This document shows positions 35,134 through 46,351 of a DNA stretch of 64,000 nucleotides, one piece after another; position 1 is the stretch's first letter; each line of letters starts with the position of its first letter. Both the position numbers and the translations under genes were made by a program. The notes under the pieces are model-generated. The model saw only the letters and a list, made by a program, of their open reading frames with translations. It did no database searches and was not told the origin of the DNA. The DNA is taken from positions 654,501 to 718,500 of the forward strand of contig CANLEH010000001.1 in assembly GCA_947489665.1 (NCBI GenBank), written 5' to 3'. This DNA comes from an uncultured Roseicyclus sp. GTDB taxonomy: Bacteria; Pseudomonadota; Alphaproteobacteria; Rhodobacterales; Rhodobacteraceae.

Positions 35134-35177
35134 CTTGCTGAGAATGCTAAGGTGCACATGCAACATGGGGGCAATTC

Positions 35178-35492
35178 GTGAGCGATACTGAGACCATAGC
35201 TAAGAGCCAGGAAGAGGCACCGGATCTGGCAAGCGAAGTGCGCGATCTCCGCAAAGAGCTGACCTTTCTGCGCGAAAGCCGGATGTTCGTGATCCATCAA
35301 TCGGTTGGCCGTATCCTGATGTACCGGTTTGCGGTTGGCATGGCCGTTGGCCTTGGCACGGTTGTGGGGGCCTCGGTCCTGCTGTCGTTGGCGGTTTGGG
35401 CGCTCAGCCAGATTGAGTTTGTTCCAATTATCGGTGAATGGGCCGCGCAAATTGCAGATCGTATCCAGGAAGCGATTGTCACCGGAAACTGA
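35178..35492 (+). CDS. DUF5665 membrane protein
   Basis: A 104-residue protein with a coiled N-terminus (SEVRDLRKELTFLRESR), a membrane helix pair (MAVGLGTVVGASVLLSLAVW) and the typical VPIIGEWAAQIADRIQ end. GTG start with GGGGG upstream. Function unknown; inner membrane. Confidence 0.85.
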   Translation: MSDTETIAKSQEEAPDLASEVRDLRKELTFLRESRMFVIHQSVGRILMYRFAVGMAVGLGTVVGASVLLSLAVWALSQIEFVPIIGEWAAQIADRIQEAIVTGN

Positions 35493-35567
35493 CGCCCTGA
35501 CATTGCGAGCAGGGCGATCGAGCCTACATCTTTTGTAGTCCCAAAGCTCAAAGTGCAGGAGATGCCG

Positions 35568-35798
35568 ATGCAATGCCCAGTCGATGGAACGCAACTCGTG
35601 ATGTCAGATCGACAGGGTGTCGAGATTGACTATTGTCCGACCTGCCGGGGCGTGTGGCTTGATCGCGGCGAGCTCGACAAGATCATTGAACGCTCCGTGC
35701 CTGCCGCCGCATCACAGGCCGCTCCGCGCGATGATTACGATCGCGGCAAGAAGAAAAAGCGGCGCGGATCTTTCCTCGACGATATCTTCGATTTTTGA
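35568..35798 (+). CDS. TFIIB-type zinc-ribbon protein
   Basis: A 76-residue protein. MQCPVDGTQL and YCPTCRGVWLDRGELDKI give two CPxC-like knuckles of the zf-TFIIB domain. A lysine-rich stretch and FLDDIFDF follow. ATG 35568 has AGGAG upstream; a GTG at 35553 would add five residues. Its last 64 bases overlap the convergent glycosyltransferase gene. Role unknown. Confidence 0.85.
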   Translation: MQCPVDGTQLVMSDRQGVEIDYCPTCRGVWLDRGELDKIIERSVPAAASQAAPRDDYDRGKKKKRRGSFLDDIFDF

Positions 35799-36895
35799 GC
35801 GCTGCGGGGCGCGCGGGCGACCCGTTCGATTAGGTTGAAATACTGCGCCCCAATGCTGGACCAAGTGTAGTGCCTTTGCGCCAATGTTTTGAGGCGTGGC
35901 CCCATGTGTCGGGGTGGTGGCTTTCGCAAAGTCTGCGCGAGGTCGTCTGCATCGGAAAAATATCCGGCCTCATTGAAGGTGGTGTGGCGATTGAATACGC
36001 AATCGAAGGCATAGATGGGCCTGCCCACATGCATCATCTCGACCAAGGATGGGTTGGTGCCGCCTGCTGAATGCCCGTGCAGGTACACGCGCGCCTTGCG
36101 GCGCAAAGCCTGCAGCGGGTCAGGCGCGTAGATCGGATCCATCAGGTTGAGGCTCGGATGGTGCCCATATCGCCTTCGCAGATCCCGACCGTAGCGGTTC
36201 TTGTCCCAATTCCCGACACAAACCAAGGGCGTGTGGGAGGTCACACAGGCCCGCAAGATCATCTCGATATTGTTTTCAGGCTCGATCCGAGAAACGGCCA
36301 GCGCATAGTCATTTGGCAGGTTCCTCGGTAACGGCGAGTCCGGTGCATTGACCGCCTGATCCCCGCCATAGGTCAGAACGTCGGCGCGCCGGCCATAGCG
36401 GTGCCATACATCATCGGCAATTGCCTGGTTATCGGCAATGACGGCATCCGCGTGACGCACGGCCAGTCTTTCACAGAGCTTGAGGAACTTTCGCACCGGG
36501 CGCGGCCATTTCGCGCGCCGCCATTCCTGCCCATCAATATGGGCGATGACCCGCATGTTGCCGGACGCAAGGAACGGCAAAGCCATTGCGCCTGACACCC
36601 CCAGCATCAACGCGACATCAGCGCCAGCCCAATTCGCGCGCAGAAGGCTCAGAATGTCGTACGGCACGCTTGCCGCGCCGTTGGCACGGAGCGGTAGGTA
36701 ACACAGATCGGCACTTTCGAATTGCGCCGGGCGCACATCAAATGCTGGCGCGCTACAGGCCACGGAGAGGCGTTCTGTGCGTCCTGTCGTTTTGTGGTGG
36801 CGCACCAACTGCTCGGCCAAGGTCTCGAAACCGCCGTAACAGGCCGGCACGCCAACTGTGCCGAGAATGGCGATGTGCCTTACGCGTTTGGACAA
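35735..36895 (-). CDS. Glycosyltransferase family 4 with DUF1972 N-terminus
   Basis: A 386-residue retaining glycosyltransferase. The N-terminal DUF1972 signature is GTVGVPACYGGFETLAEQLV. The C-terminal nucleotide-sugar site includes VYLHGHSAGGTNPSLVEMMHVGRPIYAFD. It likely adds a sugar to a lipid-linked exopolysaccharide unit at the inner face of the membrane. It diverges from the sugar transferase gene and its 3' end overlaps the zinc-ribbon gene by 64 bases. Confidence 0.92.
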   Translation of the reverse strand: MSKRVRHIAILGTVGVPACYGGFETLAEQLVRHHKTTGRTERLSVACSAPAFDVRPAQFESADLCYLPLRANGAASVPYDILSLLRANWAGADVALMLGVSGAMALPFLASGNMRVIAHIDGQEWRRAKWPRPVRKFLKLCERLAVRHADAVIADNQAIADDVWHRYGRRADVLTYGGDQAVNAPDSPLPRNLPNDYALAVSRIEPENNIEMILRACVTSHTPLVCVGNWDKNRYGRDLRRRYGHHPSLNLMDPIYAPDPLQALRRKARVYLHGHSAGGTNPSLVEMMHVGRPIYAFDCVFNRHTTFNEAGYFSDADDLAQTLRKPPPRHMGPRLKTLAQRHYTWSSIGAQYFNLIERVARAPRSAQKSKISSRKDPRRFFFLPRS

Positions 36896-37006
36896 ACCGG
36901 GGCCTCTGCATCTTCGGTCCGCAGCAATTAAGCCGATCTTTATGAATAAGATGTTGAATGCCCGTGGTCCGGGCCGAGGTCCGGGTTCAGTGCTTTGGGG
37001 GCAAAC

Positions 37007-37657
37007 ATGACCTTGGTTCCGGATTTTGATGGGCAGAGTACCGTTTGTCTGCGGTCGCCGCGTGCGCGTGGATCGTCTCTGTTCTGGCAGTCAAAAGCTG
37101 TTTTTGACGTCGTTGGCGCGCTTGCCATGCTGCCGCTGATCGCGGTTTTGGGCGCACTTTTGCTGTTGCTGAACCCTGTCTTCAACCCGGGTCCCTTGTT
37201 CTTTCGGCAGGCCCGAATGGGGCGCGAAGGGCATATCTTTCACGCCATCAAATTCCGCACGATGCGTGAGGCAAAACACCATCGCGGGCCCTGTGATCCG
37301 GTCGAGATTGGGCGTCTAACCAAGCTTGGCCATATCTTGCGACGCACCGGTCTGGACGAACTGCCCCAAGCGCTGAATATCCTGCGCGGTGATATGAGCC
37401 TGATCGGCCCACGCCCGGATTGTGCCCTGCACGCGCAGGCATTTCTGGAGAGTATTCCCGAATACCGTGCGCGCCTTAGCGTAAAGCCGGGGATCAGCGG
37501 GTACGCGCAAATCACGCTCGGTTACGCCATTGGCTTTGAGGCGACGCGCGCAAAGGTACGCGCTGATCTGGACTATATCGCACACGCCGATTTTGGCCTG
37601 GATCTGTGGATCGCTTGGCGCACCGTTCTGGTCATCCTTATGGCGCGCGGCGATTAG
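37007..37657 (+). CDS. Undecaprenyl-phosphate sugar phosphotransferase
   Basis: A 216-residue bacterial sugar transferase (PssY/WbaP C-terminal type) that starts exopolysaccharide assembly by moving a sugar phosphate onto undecaprenyl phosphate. One membrane helix (VVGALAMLPLIAVLGALLLLL), then KFRTMR, LRRTGLDELPQ and MSLIGPRP. It has a single membrane helix, so it is the short monotopic form. GGGGG precedes the ATG. The stop shares TTAG with the convergent phosphatase gene. Confidence 0.95.
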   Translation: MTLVPDFDGQSTVCLRSPRARGSSLFWQSKAVFDVVGALAMLPLIAVLGALLLLLNPVFNPGPLFFRQARMGREGHIFHAIKFRTMREAKHHRGPCDPVEIGRLTKLGHILRRTGLDELPQALNILRGDMSLIGPRPDCALHAQAFLESIPEYRARLSVKPGISGYAQITLGYAIGFEATRAKVRADLDYIAHADFGLDLWIAWRTVLVILMARGD

Positions 37658-38388
37658 GCCGCGATAAACGTGACCTCGCCCTCCGGGTCAATCCGCGCGG
37701 CCGTCAGACTGCCGCCGTAAACCGCTCCCGTGTCACACGCGATGCGCCCGTCTTGCGCGAACGGCGCTTCAAACGGTTGATGGCCAAACGCCACCCATTG
37801 CCCATCGGTACGCTCGACTTTCAGGAAATCATCACTCCCCCAAAGCAGCGCTTTGGTCGGTTGCGCGTCCATCGGAACCACCGGATCCGCTCCTGCATGG
37901 ACCACCCAAAGCGTCCCCGAAGACCAAGTCAGCGGAAGCATTCCGATCCAATCAACAAGGTCAGAGCCCATCGCTTCCATCAAATCACCGGCGGCATCCA
38001 GCAGCCCCCCGGTGGAGCGTGTGTCGGTGCTCAGCCCTTGCCCAACGCCATAGCTCGCCATCGTCTGCAACCCGCCGTAGCGCAGCCACCGCTTGGCCGG
38101 GCCCGTTGGGTCGGCCAGAAAATCCAGCGCCATCCGTTCGTGGTTGCCCATAAGTGCAAAAATCTGGTCCGGATGTGCGGAGGTTATCTGTGACACGAAC
38201 GCAAGAACCTCGGCATTTCCGTCCCCGCGATCGATGTAGTCGCCCACAAAAACCACCTTGCCTGGGCCATTCCGCGCCATGTCACTGTCGATCTGATCCA
38301 GCAGGGACTCCAGCTTGTCGACGCATCCATGCACATCGCCAATCACATACACCAAATCCTCAGGTGCCGGAGCCTGCCACCGCGCCAT
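37654..38388 (-). CDS. Metallophosphoesterase (serine/threonine phosphatase type)
   Basis: A 244-residue calcineurin-like phosphoesterase. Metal-site motifs are GDVHGC, FVGDYIDRG and LMGNHERM. YVIGDVHGCVDKLESLLDQI at the start is typical of diadenosine tetraphosphatase or serine/threonine phosphatase relatives. ATG 38388 has AAGGA upstream. Sits among exopolysaccharide genes; a role in controlling them is possible but unproven. Confidence 0.92.
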   Translation of the reverse strand: MARWQAPAPEDLVYVIGDVHGCVDKLESLLDQIDSDMARNGPGKVVFVGDYIDRGDGNAEVLAFVSQITSAHPDQIFALMGNHERMALDFLADPTGPAKRWLRYGGLQTMASYGVGQGLSTDTRSTGGLLDAAGDLMEAMGSDLVDWIGMLPLTWSSGTLWVVHAGADPVVPMDAQPTKALLWGSDDFLKVERTDGQWVAFGHQPFEAPFAQDGRIACDTGAVYGGSLTAARIDPEGEVTFIAA

Positions 38389-38564
38389 GATTCGTCCTTC
38401 CCCACTCGTTGGCCCCATGCCTAACCCGTGCGTGTCCGGTTTGCATCTTCCCAGAGTTTTTTCGCCGAAACCGCCTGCGTCCCCCGCATGTCCTTTCGGT
38501 TACGGCTAAAATGCCCGACATACCGAGTCGCGGCTAGGCCGCCTGCGGGCCATGAGGGGGTGAT

Positions 38565-39929
38565 ATGAAGGTATCGTTGCGAACTGTCGTCGCGGGCATT
38601 GCAATGCTGTCATTGGCGGCATGTGGGTCGGCCTATATCTCTTCCGACATTTCTGCGGCTGCCGGATCGGATGGCGTACAGGTTGTCGAACTGTCGCCTG
38701 CGACCGTCGCACACGCAAATCGCAGCCCCTACACTCCCCAAGACTTGCCCCTTGCCTTTTCGCGCATTGCCGGTGGTGGGGGCGGTCCGCGCGGTGCGGA
38801 ACGTTTGCCGGATCCGGTATTTGACGCACAAGCGCGTCCGGGTGCGCTGGAAGTGCGCGTCCCCCCCAGTGCCAATCCCGGCCCCTATGAGATCGGCGTC
38901 GGGGACGTTTTGCTGTTCGCAACACCACGCGGTGAGTCGACGGCCGAGGAATTGGCCGGTCTGGTCGCGGCCCAGAACCAGCGCCAAGGCTATACCGTTC
39001 AGGACAATGGCGACATCGCCATCCCCGATGTGGGTCGTATTATGGTCGCCGGGCTGACCCTGGCCCAGGCCGAGGATGCCGTGTTCGAGCGTTTGCTGGA
39101 AGCCCGCATAGATCCGTCCTTCAGCCTTGAGGTGGCCGAGTTCAACTCGCAGCGCATCTCTGTTGGTGGCGCGGTGCGCAACCCGGGCGTCGTTCCGGTC
39201 GGCATGACGCCGGTTTATCTTGATGAGGTCTTGGCATCGGTCGGCGGGCTCTCGCTTGATGCAGATGATTTCGCCGTCATTCGTATCTACCGCGATGGCA
39301 CTCTGTACCAGATCCCAACGTCCGAGCTCTATTCCGATCAGGGTCTGCAACGCTTGCGTCTTCAGGATGGTGATAGCCTGTTTGTCGACACCGCCTACGA
39401 CTTTGAACAGGCCCAGGCTTATTTTGAAGAAGTGATTTCGCGCGCCGAGTTTAACCGGGCGGCCCGGGCGGATGCGATCGACCAGCTTGCGACCGAGGTC
39501 TCGATCCGGCGCGGCGCACTTGAAGAGAGTCGCCAGAATTTCCGCGACAGGCTTGAGCTTGGCGCAGAGGGTCAGGAATATGTCTACATCGCCGGCGAAG
39601 TGGGGGAACCGGGGCGCTTTGCGCTTCCGTTCGAAAACCGCGCCGTCTTGGCAGATGCCTTGTTCGACGCCGGCGGCTGGAACGAAAGCACCGGCAATCC
39701 GTCGCAAATCTATCTACTGCGCGCGCAAGACAGTTCAGCCTATGTGGCCGCTGTGACGGCGTATCGCCTGGATGGCTCGAATGCGGCAAACCTTGTGATG
39801 GCGACACGGCTGGAGCTGCGCCCAGGTGATGTGATCTTTGTGGCCGAGCAGCCAGTGACACGCTGGAACCGTGTGATCGACCAGATCACGCCGTCCATCA
39901 TCGGCCTTGGGACGGCGGCGATCAGATAA
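38565..39929 (+). CDS. Wza-like polysaccharide export lipoprotein
   Basis: A 454-residue outer-membrane lipoprotein forming the export channel of an exopolysaccharide system. The lipobox LSLAAC places the lipid on Cys20. The poly_export domain (around YEIGVGDVLLFATPRG) and two SLBB domains (ISVGGAVRNPGVVPVG and VYIAGEVGEPGRFALP) are clear. It is the third exopolysaccharide gene in the cluster; a Wzc-like kinase, flippase and polymerase are not in the window. Confidence 0.94.
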   Translation: MKVSLRTVVAGIAMLSLAACGSAYISSDISAAAGSDGVQVVELSPATVAHANRSPYTPQDLPLAFSRIAGGGGGPRGAERLPDPVFDAQARPGALEVRVPPSANPGPYEIGVGDVLLFATPRGESTAEELAGLVAAQNQRQGYTVQDNGDIAIPDVGRIMVAGLTLAQAEDAVFERLLEARIDPSFSLEVAEFNSQRISVGGAVRNPGVVPVGMTPVYLDEVLASVGGLSLDADDFAVIRIYRDGTLYQIPTSELYSDQGLQRLRLQDGDSLFVDTAYDFEQAQAYFEEVISRAEFNRAARADAIDQLATEVSIRRGALEESRQNFRDRLELGAEGQEYVYIAGEVGEPGRFALPFENRAVLADALFDAGGWNESTGNPSQIYLLRAQDSSAYVAAVTAYRLDGSNAANLVMATRLELRPGDVIFVAEQPVTRWNRVIDQITPSIIGLGTAAIR

Positions 39930-40115
39930 TCGTGTGATGAAAACACACGCTGGTGCCTCGCACGGGCAGGAATACCTTTCTCCAGCAAGCGCCTCCCTTG
40001 CACTATTGATCAACCGAGGTGCGTGACCCGGTAGGCTATGCCTTGCGCCGTTCGCATCGGGCATAGGCGGTGAAGTTGGATCAGGACCATCAGCGCGGCC
40101 GTTTCGCACCGCACT

Positions 40116-40153
40116 GAAAAGAAAAGAGCGCAGCCGCAAAAGCAACAGCGCTC
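40116..40153 (-). terminator. Rho-independent terminator
   Basis: On the minus strand GAGCGC / GCGCTC with a 16-base loop that can pair further inside, followed by TTTTCTTTTC. It lies 53 bases beyond the stop of the small 40206-40421 gene. Confidence 0.7.
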
Positions 40154-40205
40154 ATCAAATTCTGGTACGCCTAGATCTGCTCGCGACGACGCAGCAGAAA
40201 GACGC

Positions 40206-40421
40206 TTAGTTCGTGCCGTCGCTCGAGTCACCGCTTGCGATGATGATCCCTGCGACGACGACAGCGACCCCGCCAGCAATAAGGAGCGGATCAATGCCTG
40301 AGTCCTGTGTGCCAACAGTCACGTCCAACCCCGGGGTCGTGGACACTGGCTCGATGCCCTGTGCGGACGCTGCGGCGCTGAAACCAACGATGGTCGCGGC
40401 GGTCAGAAGTGCTGTCTTCAT
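40206..40421 (-). CDS. Small exported single-helix protein
   Basis: A 71-residue protein with a signal peptide (MKTALLTAATIVGFSAAASAQ), a short linker, a glycine/valine-rich helix (LLIAGGVAVVVAGIII) and the tail ASGDSSDGTN. GGAG precedes the ATG. Similar small exported proteins occur near exopolysaccharide genes in Rhodobacteraceae, but I know no function. Convergent with the Wza-like gene. Confidence 0.75.
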   Translation of the reverse strand: MKTALLTAATIVGFSAAASAQGIEPVSTTPGLDVTVGTQDSGIDPLLIAGGVAVVVAGIIIASGDSSDGTN

Positions 40422-40628
40422 GTCAGTCTCCAAGGTTGGAAGCGCCTTGCGGCCCTAGCATTTTCCTAAATGTGTTGATGACAGCTTATAGACGAATGCG
40501 GAGCGGAGCAACTGATGTCGCGGAAGAAGAGTGCGGATATAGCGCAATTCCGCCCAGCTTTTTGACCCGAGATTGGATTTCGCGGGCGCATTTCTGCAAA
40601 TGCTTGTGTGCCCTCGCGACTCACCTTC

Positions 40629-41183
40629 CTACAAAACCGCGCAGTCCAACCGCGCTGACAACGGCAGATTGGCGTAGCTCACACCCCGCACATCGCACTG
40701 TCCGGTCTGCTTGGCGTGGCGCGCAACCGCCTGTTCCAGGGCATGATCACTTAGGAACGGGCGCAGCGCCTCAAGATCTACCAGGCTCCGGGAGATCGAC
40801 GCCGGGTGCGTCGCGACCGGCCCAGTTGAGGCGGGTCCATGCGGCACCAGACCTAGGGGCTGCTCGGAGCCAGCGCTTGGAATTGCGTGAACAAAAGCTT
40901 CCGACAGGATAGCCCGTGCGGCTTTCAACTCCGCCTCCATCTCGCTGAGATCACGCACCGCGGCGTCCATGGCGCGTTGGAGCGGCCGCGTTTGCCGGAG
41001 CCGGGTCTGCGCAAGGTCCCGCTGCATCTGCGCGAGATGATCCAGGGCTTCGACACTCTTGTCCTGCCGCAGGGCGGGGTCGGCCGCGAGGCTGGCCGCG
41101 CGCTGCACATATCGTGCCGCGCGGTGCAGCAAAGGATCTGGCAGCGCGGTGGGTTCGGACGTTGGGGACATATCATTTGGCAT
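40629..41183 (-). CDS. Hypothetical helical protein
   Basis: A 184-residue alanine-rich helical protein. The central part is a coiled coil with many Gln, Arg and Leu (HLAQMQRDLAQTRLRQTRPLQ), the end is QTGQCDVRGVSYANLPLSAR. GGAGG before ATG 41183 decides the start; the frame is open six codons further. No family recognised. Confidence 0.65.
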   Translation of the reverse strand: MPNDMSPTSEPTALPDPLLHRAARYVQRAASLAADPALRQDKSVEALDHLAQMQRDLAQTRLRQTRPLQRAMDAAVRDLSEMEAELKAARAILSEAFVHAIPSAGSEQPLGLVPHGPASTGPVATHPASISRSLVDLEALRPFLSDHALEQAVARHAKQTGQCDVRGVSYANLPLSARLDCAVL

Positions 41184-41230
41184 GACATGAGCCTCCGCCA
41201 TTCCGGTTAACGCAGTCTTACCAATTCAAA

Positions 41231-41665
41231 TCAAACCGAAGGTGTCAGCCCGCAGGCACGGAACGCCTCAACCTCCGGCGCTGCACCCGTGAGCGAAACT
41301 GTGACGGTCGCTTCCCCGCTGAACGCGGTGGCGGTGTCGTTGAACTGCAACCCGTCGAGGACATTGCCGAACCCTCGATCCGATACGCTGAGCCTCTGCA
41401 AATCTGGCGACAAGACGTGCCGGTCCGTGCGGATCGTGTTGGGCTGGGGCCCATCGAAACGAATGCCGAATTCCGGGGCGACCGGCCAGGGCTCGGGTCC
41501 GCTCACCGTGATCGTGTAGAGCGGGACGGACGGATCGAACGTAAGCCGCATCGCCAGATCGTCTTCGACGTGTGTGAGGGTGCACAACGCGCCGTCCAAA
41601 CCAGCCTCCCAAGCGGCGGCGGGGGAAGCGAAAAGCAAGGCGAGGGCACAGAGACTAGGCTTCAT
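41231..41665 (-). CDS. Secreted hypothetical protein
   Basis: A 144-residue exported protein with a signal peptide (MKPSLCALALLFASPAAA). The mature part is beta-rich with two cysteines (ALCTLTH and FRACGL) that may form a disulfide. No domain recognised. Diverges from the MmcQ/YjbR gene. Confidence 0.7.
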   Translation of the reverse strand: MKPSLCALALLFASPAAAWEAGLDGALCTLTHVEDDLAMRLTFDPSVPLYTITVSGPEPWPVAPEFGIRFDGPQPNTIRTDRHVLSPDLQRLSVSDRGFGNVLDGLQFNDTATAFSGEATVTVSLTGAAPEVEAFRACGLTPSV

Positions 41666-41745
41666 CTGGCAGGAGATAGCGGGATGGTTCGCAAGGGCCA
41701 GCCGTTTGGCTTGAAGTCGATCGGACGAGCGGCGAGGCTGGCGCC

Positions 41746-42099
41746 ATGACACGCGATGAATTCAACGCCTTTTGCGGCGCGATGAAGGCCACCTCCCATG
41801 TGGTGCAGTGGGGCAATGCGGATGTGTGGAAGGTGGGCGGCAAGGTCTTTGCCTTGTGCGGCTGGAACGAAGGCGAGGATGCCTTCACCTTCAAGGTCGG
41901 CGATGTGGCGTTCGAAGTGCTGCCTGAACAGCCGGGGATCCGTCCCGCGCCCTACCTTGCCTCAAGGGGCATGAAGTGGGTTCAGGTCTATGAGGCGGGC
42001 GCGATGTCGGAGGCCTCTCTGCGGGACCATATCGAGGCGAGTTACGATATGGCGGTGGGCAAGCTGACCAGGAAGCTGCGGGCGGAATTGGGGGTGTGA
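41746..42099 (+). CDS. MmcQ/YjbR family protein
   Basis: A 117-residue protein of the MmcQ/YjbR (CyaY-like fold) family. It reads VVQWGNADVWKVGGKVFALCGW and YLASRGMKWVQV, both typical. Proposed DNA-binding in annotations, with no firm role. Divergent from the secreted protein gene. Confidence 0.9.
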   Translation: MTRDEFNAFCGAMKATSHVVQWGNADVWKVGGKVFALCGWNEGEDAFTFKVGDVAFEVLPEQPGIRPAPYLASRGMKWVQVYEAGAMSEASLRDHIEASYDMAVGKLTRKLRAELGV

Positions 42100-42202
42100 G
42101 GGAATGTGCTCAAGGTTGAGCAAAGGGGTTAAGTATATGAATTATTGTGAAAAACCAGTTTTCGTTTACTTTTGATTAAGCATGTTTTGGCGGGCCGCAT
42201 CG

Positions 42203-42778
42203 CTATTGCGGCACCGGCAATTCTGCCTCCGGCGCGGGCGAGATCTGGTAGATCGCCTGCACCTCCAGCCCGTTCAGCGTGTAGTCGTAGCTCAACTCCT
42301 TGACCTGCCCGGTGGCCGTGTCGACGCGGTAACCGACGGTGAGCGACGGGCCGAAGGCGGCCGTCTCTCCAACCTCCCCAACGATCACATCCTGCGCTCC
42401 ATCGACGGTGCAAGTGGCCGACAGAACGCCATTCGCAAGGCTCTGGCGCAGCGCCTCGATGCCCGCCGCAGCCTCGTCTGCGTCGGTTTGCCAGGCGAGC
42501 GTCCAGCCGCCCGCGCCGTCCGAATGCCACGCACCGCCATTGTAGTGGAGCGTGTCGGGCTGGCCGGGGGGCGAGACGGTTTCCACAAGGAAATGCCGGT
42601 CGGAGATGAAGGTCTGGCGGTAGACCTGCTCGGCCCCGGCCATGCGATTGGTGTTCGTCGCGGTGTAGGGGCCGTTCGCCGCGAGGTCGGTGGAGAGCAG
42701 CGCGCGGAGCCGGTCGGCGCAGTCATCGGCGAGGGCGGGTGTGGGGAGAAGGAGGGTGGCAAGGAGGAGGGGGCGCAT
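42203..42778 (-). CDS. Secreted hypothetical protein
   Basis: A 191-residue exported protein with a signal peptide (MRPLLLATLLLPTPALA) and two cysteines (DDCADRL, SATCTVDG). Aromatic- and Thr-rich beta pattern. No family recognised. ATG 42778 begins a perfect signal peptide, so it is preferred over the longer frame. Confidence 0.7.
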   Translation of the reverse strand: MRPLLLATLLLPTPALADDCADRLRALLSTDLAANGPYTATNTNRMAGAEQVYRQTFISDRHFLVETVSPPGQPDTLHYNGGAWHSDGAGGWTLAWQTDADEAAAGIEALRQSLANGVLSATCTVDGAQDVIVGEVGETAAFGPSLTVGYRVDTATGQVKELSYDYTLNGLEVQAIYQISPAPEAELPVPQ

Positions 42779-42940
42779 GGGCTGGCTCGTATGGTTGGCT
42801 TTGGCGGAGCGTAGCATGCAAGTCAGGCCGGAGCGCAATGGCGGGTTTCACCCACCTTACCGGTGTTCGCGGTGTACGACTGAAACGTCAACCAAGCAGG
42901 AAAAATTAGGCCCGAAAGCCCAAGAGTGGGCTTTGCGCCG

Positions 42941-44068
42941 TCACCGTACGATCCGCACTTGCTCGAAAGTGTGGCCATAGGCGCTGAGCGGGCCGGTGGC
43001 CTCGATGATCTCACCGGGGCGCAGATTCTGGACCACAACACCCGAGACATTGCACACACTAACGGACGCATCGGGCGCACTGGATGGAATCAAAGTGGCA
43101 CATCCGCGTGAACGCCGAGACGTCGAGACACGTTCAACTTCATAGGTAAGCGTTGCTTGCGTGGTATCGACGACATAGTGCGCCGCTGACGGAATGCCGT
43201 ACCAGACCGCACCGAAATAAACGGCAATCGCCATCGGAATTCCAATGACAATGCGCACGACCGGGTGGGGCGGATTGCTGTTCGGGCGCATGAAATTGCG
43301 GACGGGTGCCCGGAAGATACTTCCCAAAAGCATCGGAAGGATTGCCACCACAAACACAATGGCAGATCCGGCCATCCAGTGGCTTTGGCCAAACGCGTTC
43401 CAATCGGGCAAACTGGCTGTTCGGCTGAATTTCATGCCGTAGATGGTGGCAATCAAGAGCGCCATGAAAGGCAGCATCAGAATGACATCCAGAAGGTCAG
43501 TTTTGCGCCAAGCGATTGCATTGGGACCCGGACGGACCGATTGCTGCACCCCAGCCTCTGACTGGACTGCATACATCCTTTGACTTTGTTCCGCCGCCGC
43601 CTGGATCGCCCGCTGCTCCATCCGCAATGCGTGCTCACGCCTTGGTTCGCGCCACGCCAGTCCAAACGGGGCGACCAACAGCAGGTAGCCTATGCAAAGC
43701 AAGCCCGCCGCAGCCGCGATGACGTACGTCGTGGCTGGCGGTGCATCAAGCATGCGGGAGAGCAGGTACTGATCGCGCAGGCCGAAAACGGCAACGATGA
43801 CCCACGCCAAGGCAACGATGACGATCAGAAATCTGAGGGCGCCGGGGCGCGTGATCCGGACGAATCTGTCGTGGACGTTCGGCAACAGAAACAGAAGCGA
43901 CAAGGTCACGAGAAAGGCAGAAATCCCGACCGCGAAATTGGTCTCAATCGGCAGGCCCGAGAATTTCACCTGCGTGAAGCAATAAACAATCCATGGCAAC
44001 GCGGCCACGAGGCCGACGAGGCCGATAATGCGTGCGAAGATGTCGCTGACGAAAAGGTCCCACTTCAT
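42941..44068 (-). CDS. Multi-spanning membrane protein of unknown function
   Basis: A 375-residue inner-membrane protein with about seven hydrophobic segments and a long charged loop near the middle (EPRREHALRMEQRAIQAAAE). After the last helix, a soluble domain with two cysteines (RGCATLIPS, VSVCNVSG) ends the protein. It resembles no transporter I know. Start ATG 44068 with GGGG upstream. Its base composition is lower in GC than the neighbouring uvrB. Confidence 0.7.
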   Translation of the reverse strand: MKWDLFVSDIFARIIGLVGLVAALPWIVYCFTQVKFSGLPIETNFAVGISAFLVTLSLLFLLPNVHDRFVRITRPGALRFLIVIVALAWVIVAVFGLRDQYLLSRMLDAPPATTYVIAAAAGLLCIGYLLLVAPFGLAWREPRREHALRMEQRAIQAAAEQSQRMYAVQSEAGVQQSVRPGPNAIAWRKTDLLDVILMLPFMALLIATIYGMKFSRTASLPDWNAFGQSHWMAGSAIVFVVAILPMLLGSIFRAPVRNFMRPNSNPPHPVVRIVIGIPMAIAVYFGAVWYGIPSAAHYVVDTTQATLTYEVERVSTSRRSRGCATLIPSSAPDASVSVCNVSGVVVQNLRPGEIIEATGPLSAYGHTFEQVRIVR

Positions 44069-44155
44069 GGCGGTGCCCCTGAATTTACCCGTTCCCCTCA
44101 AGAAACGCGTGAATTCGGGCAGGGCGATGGCAGCAAAGCGCAGATTTCTTGAAAC

Positions 44156-46351
<2,196 letters not shown>

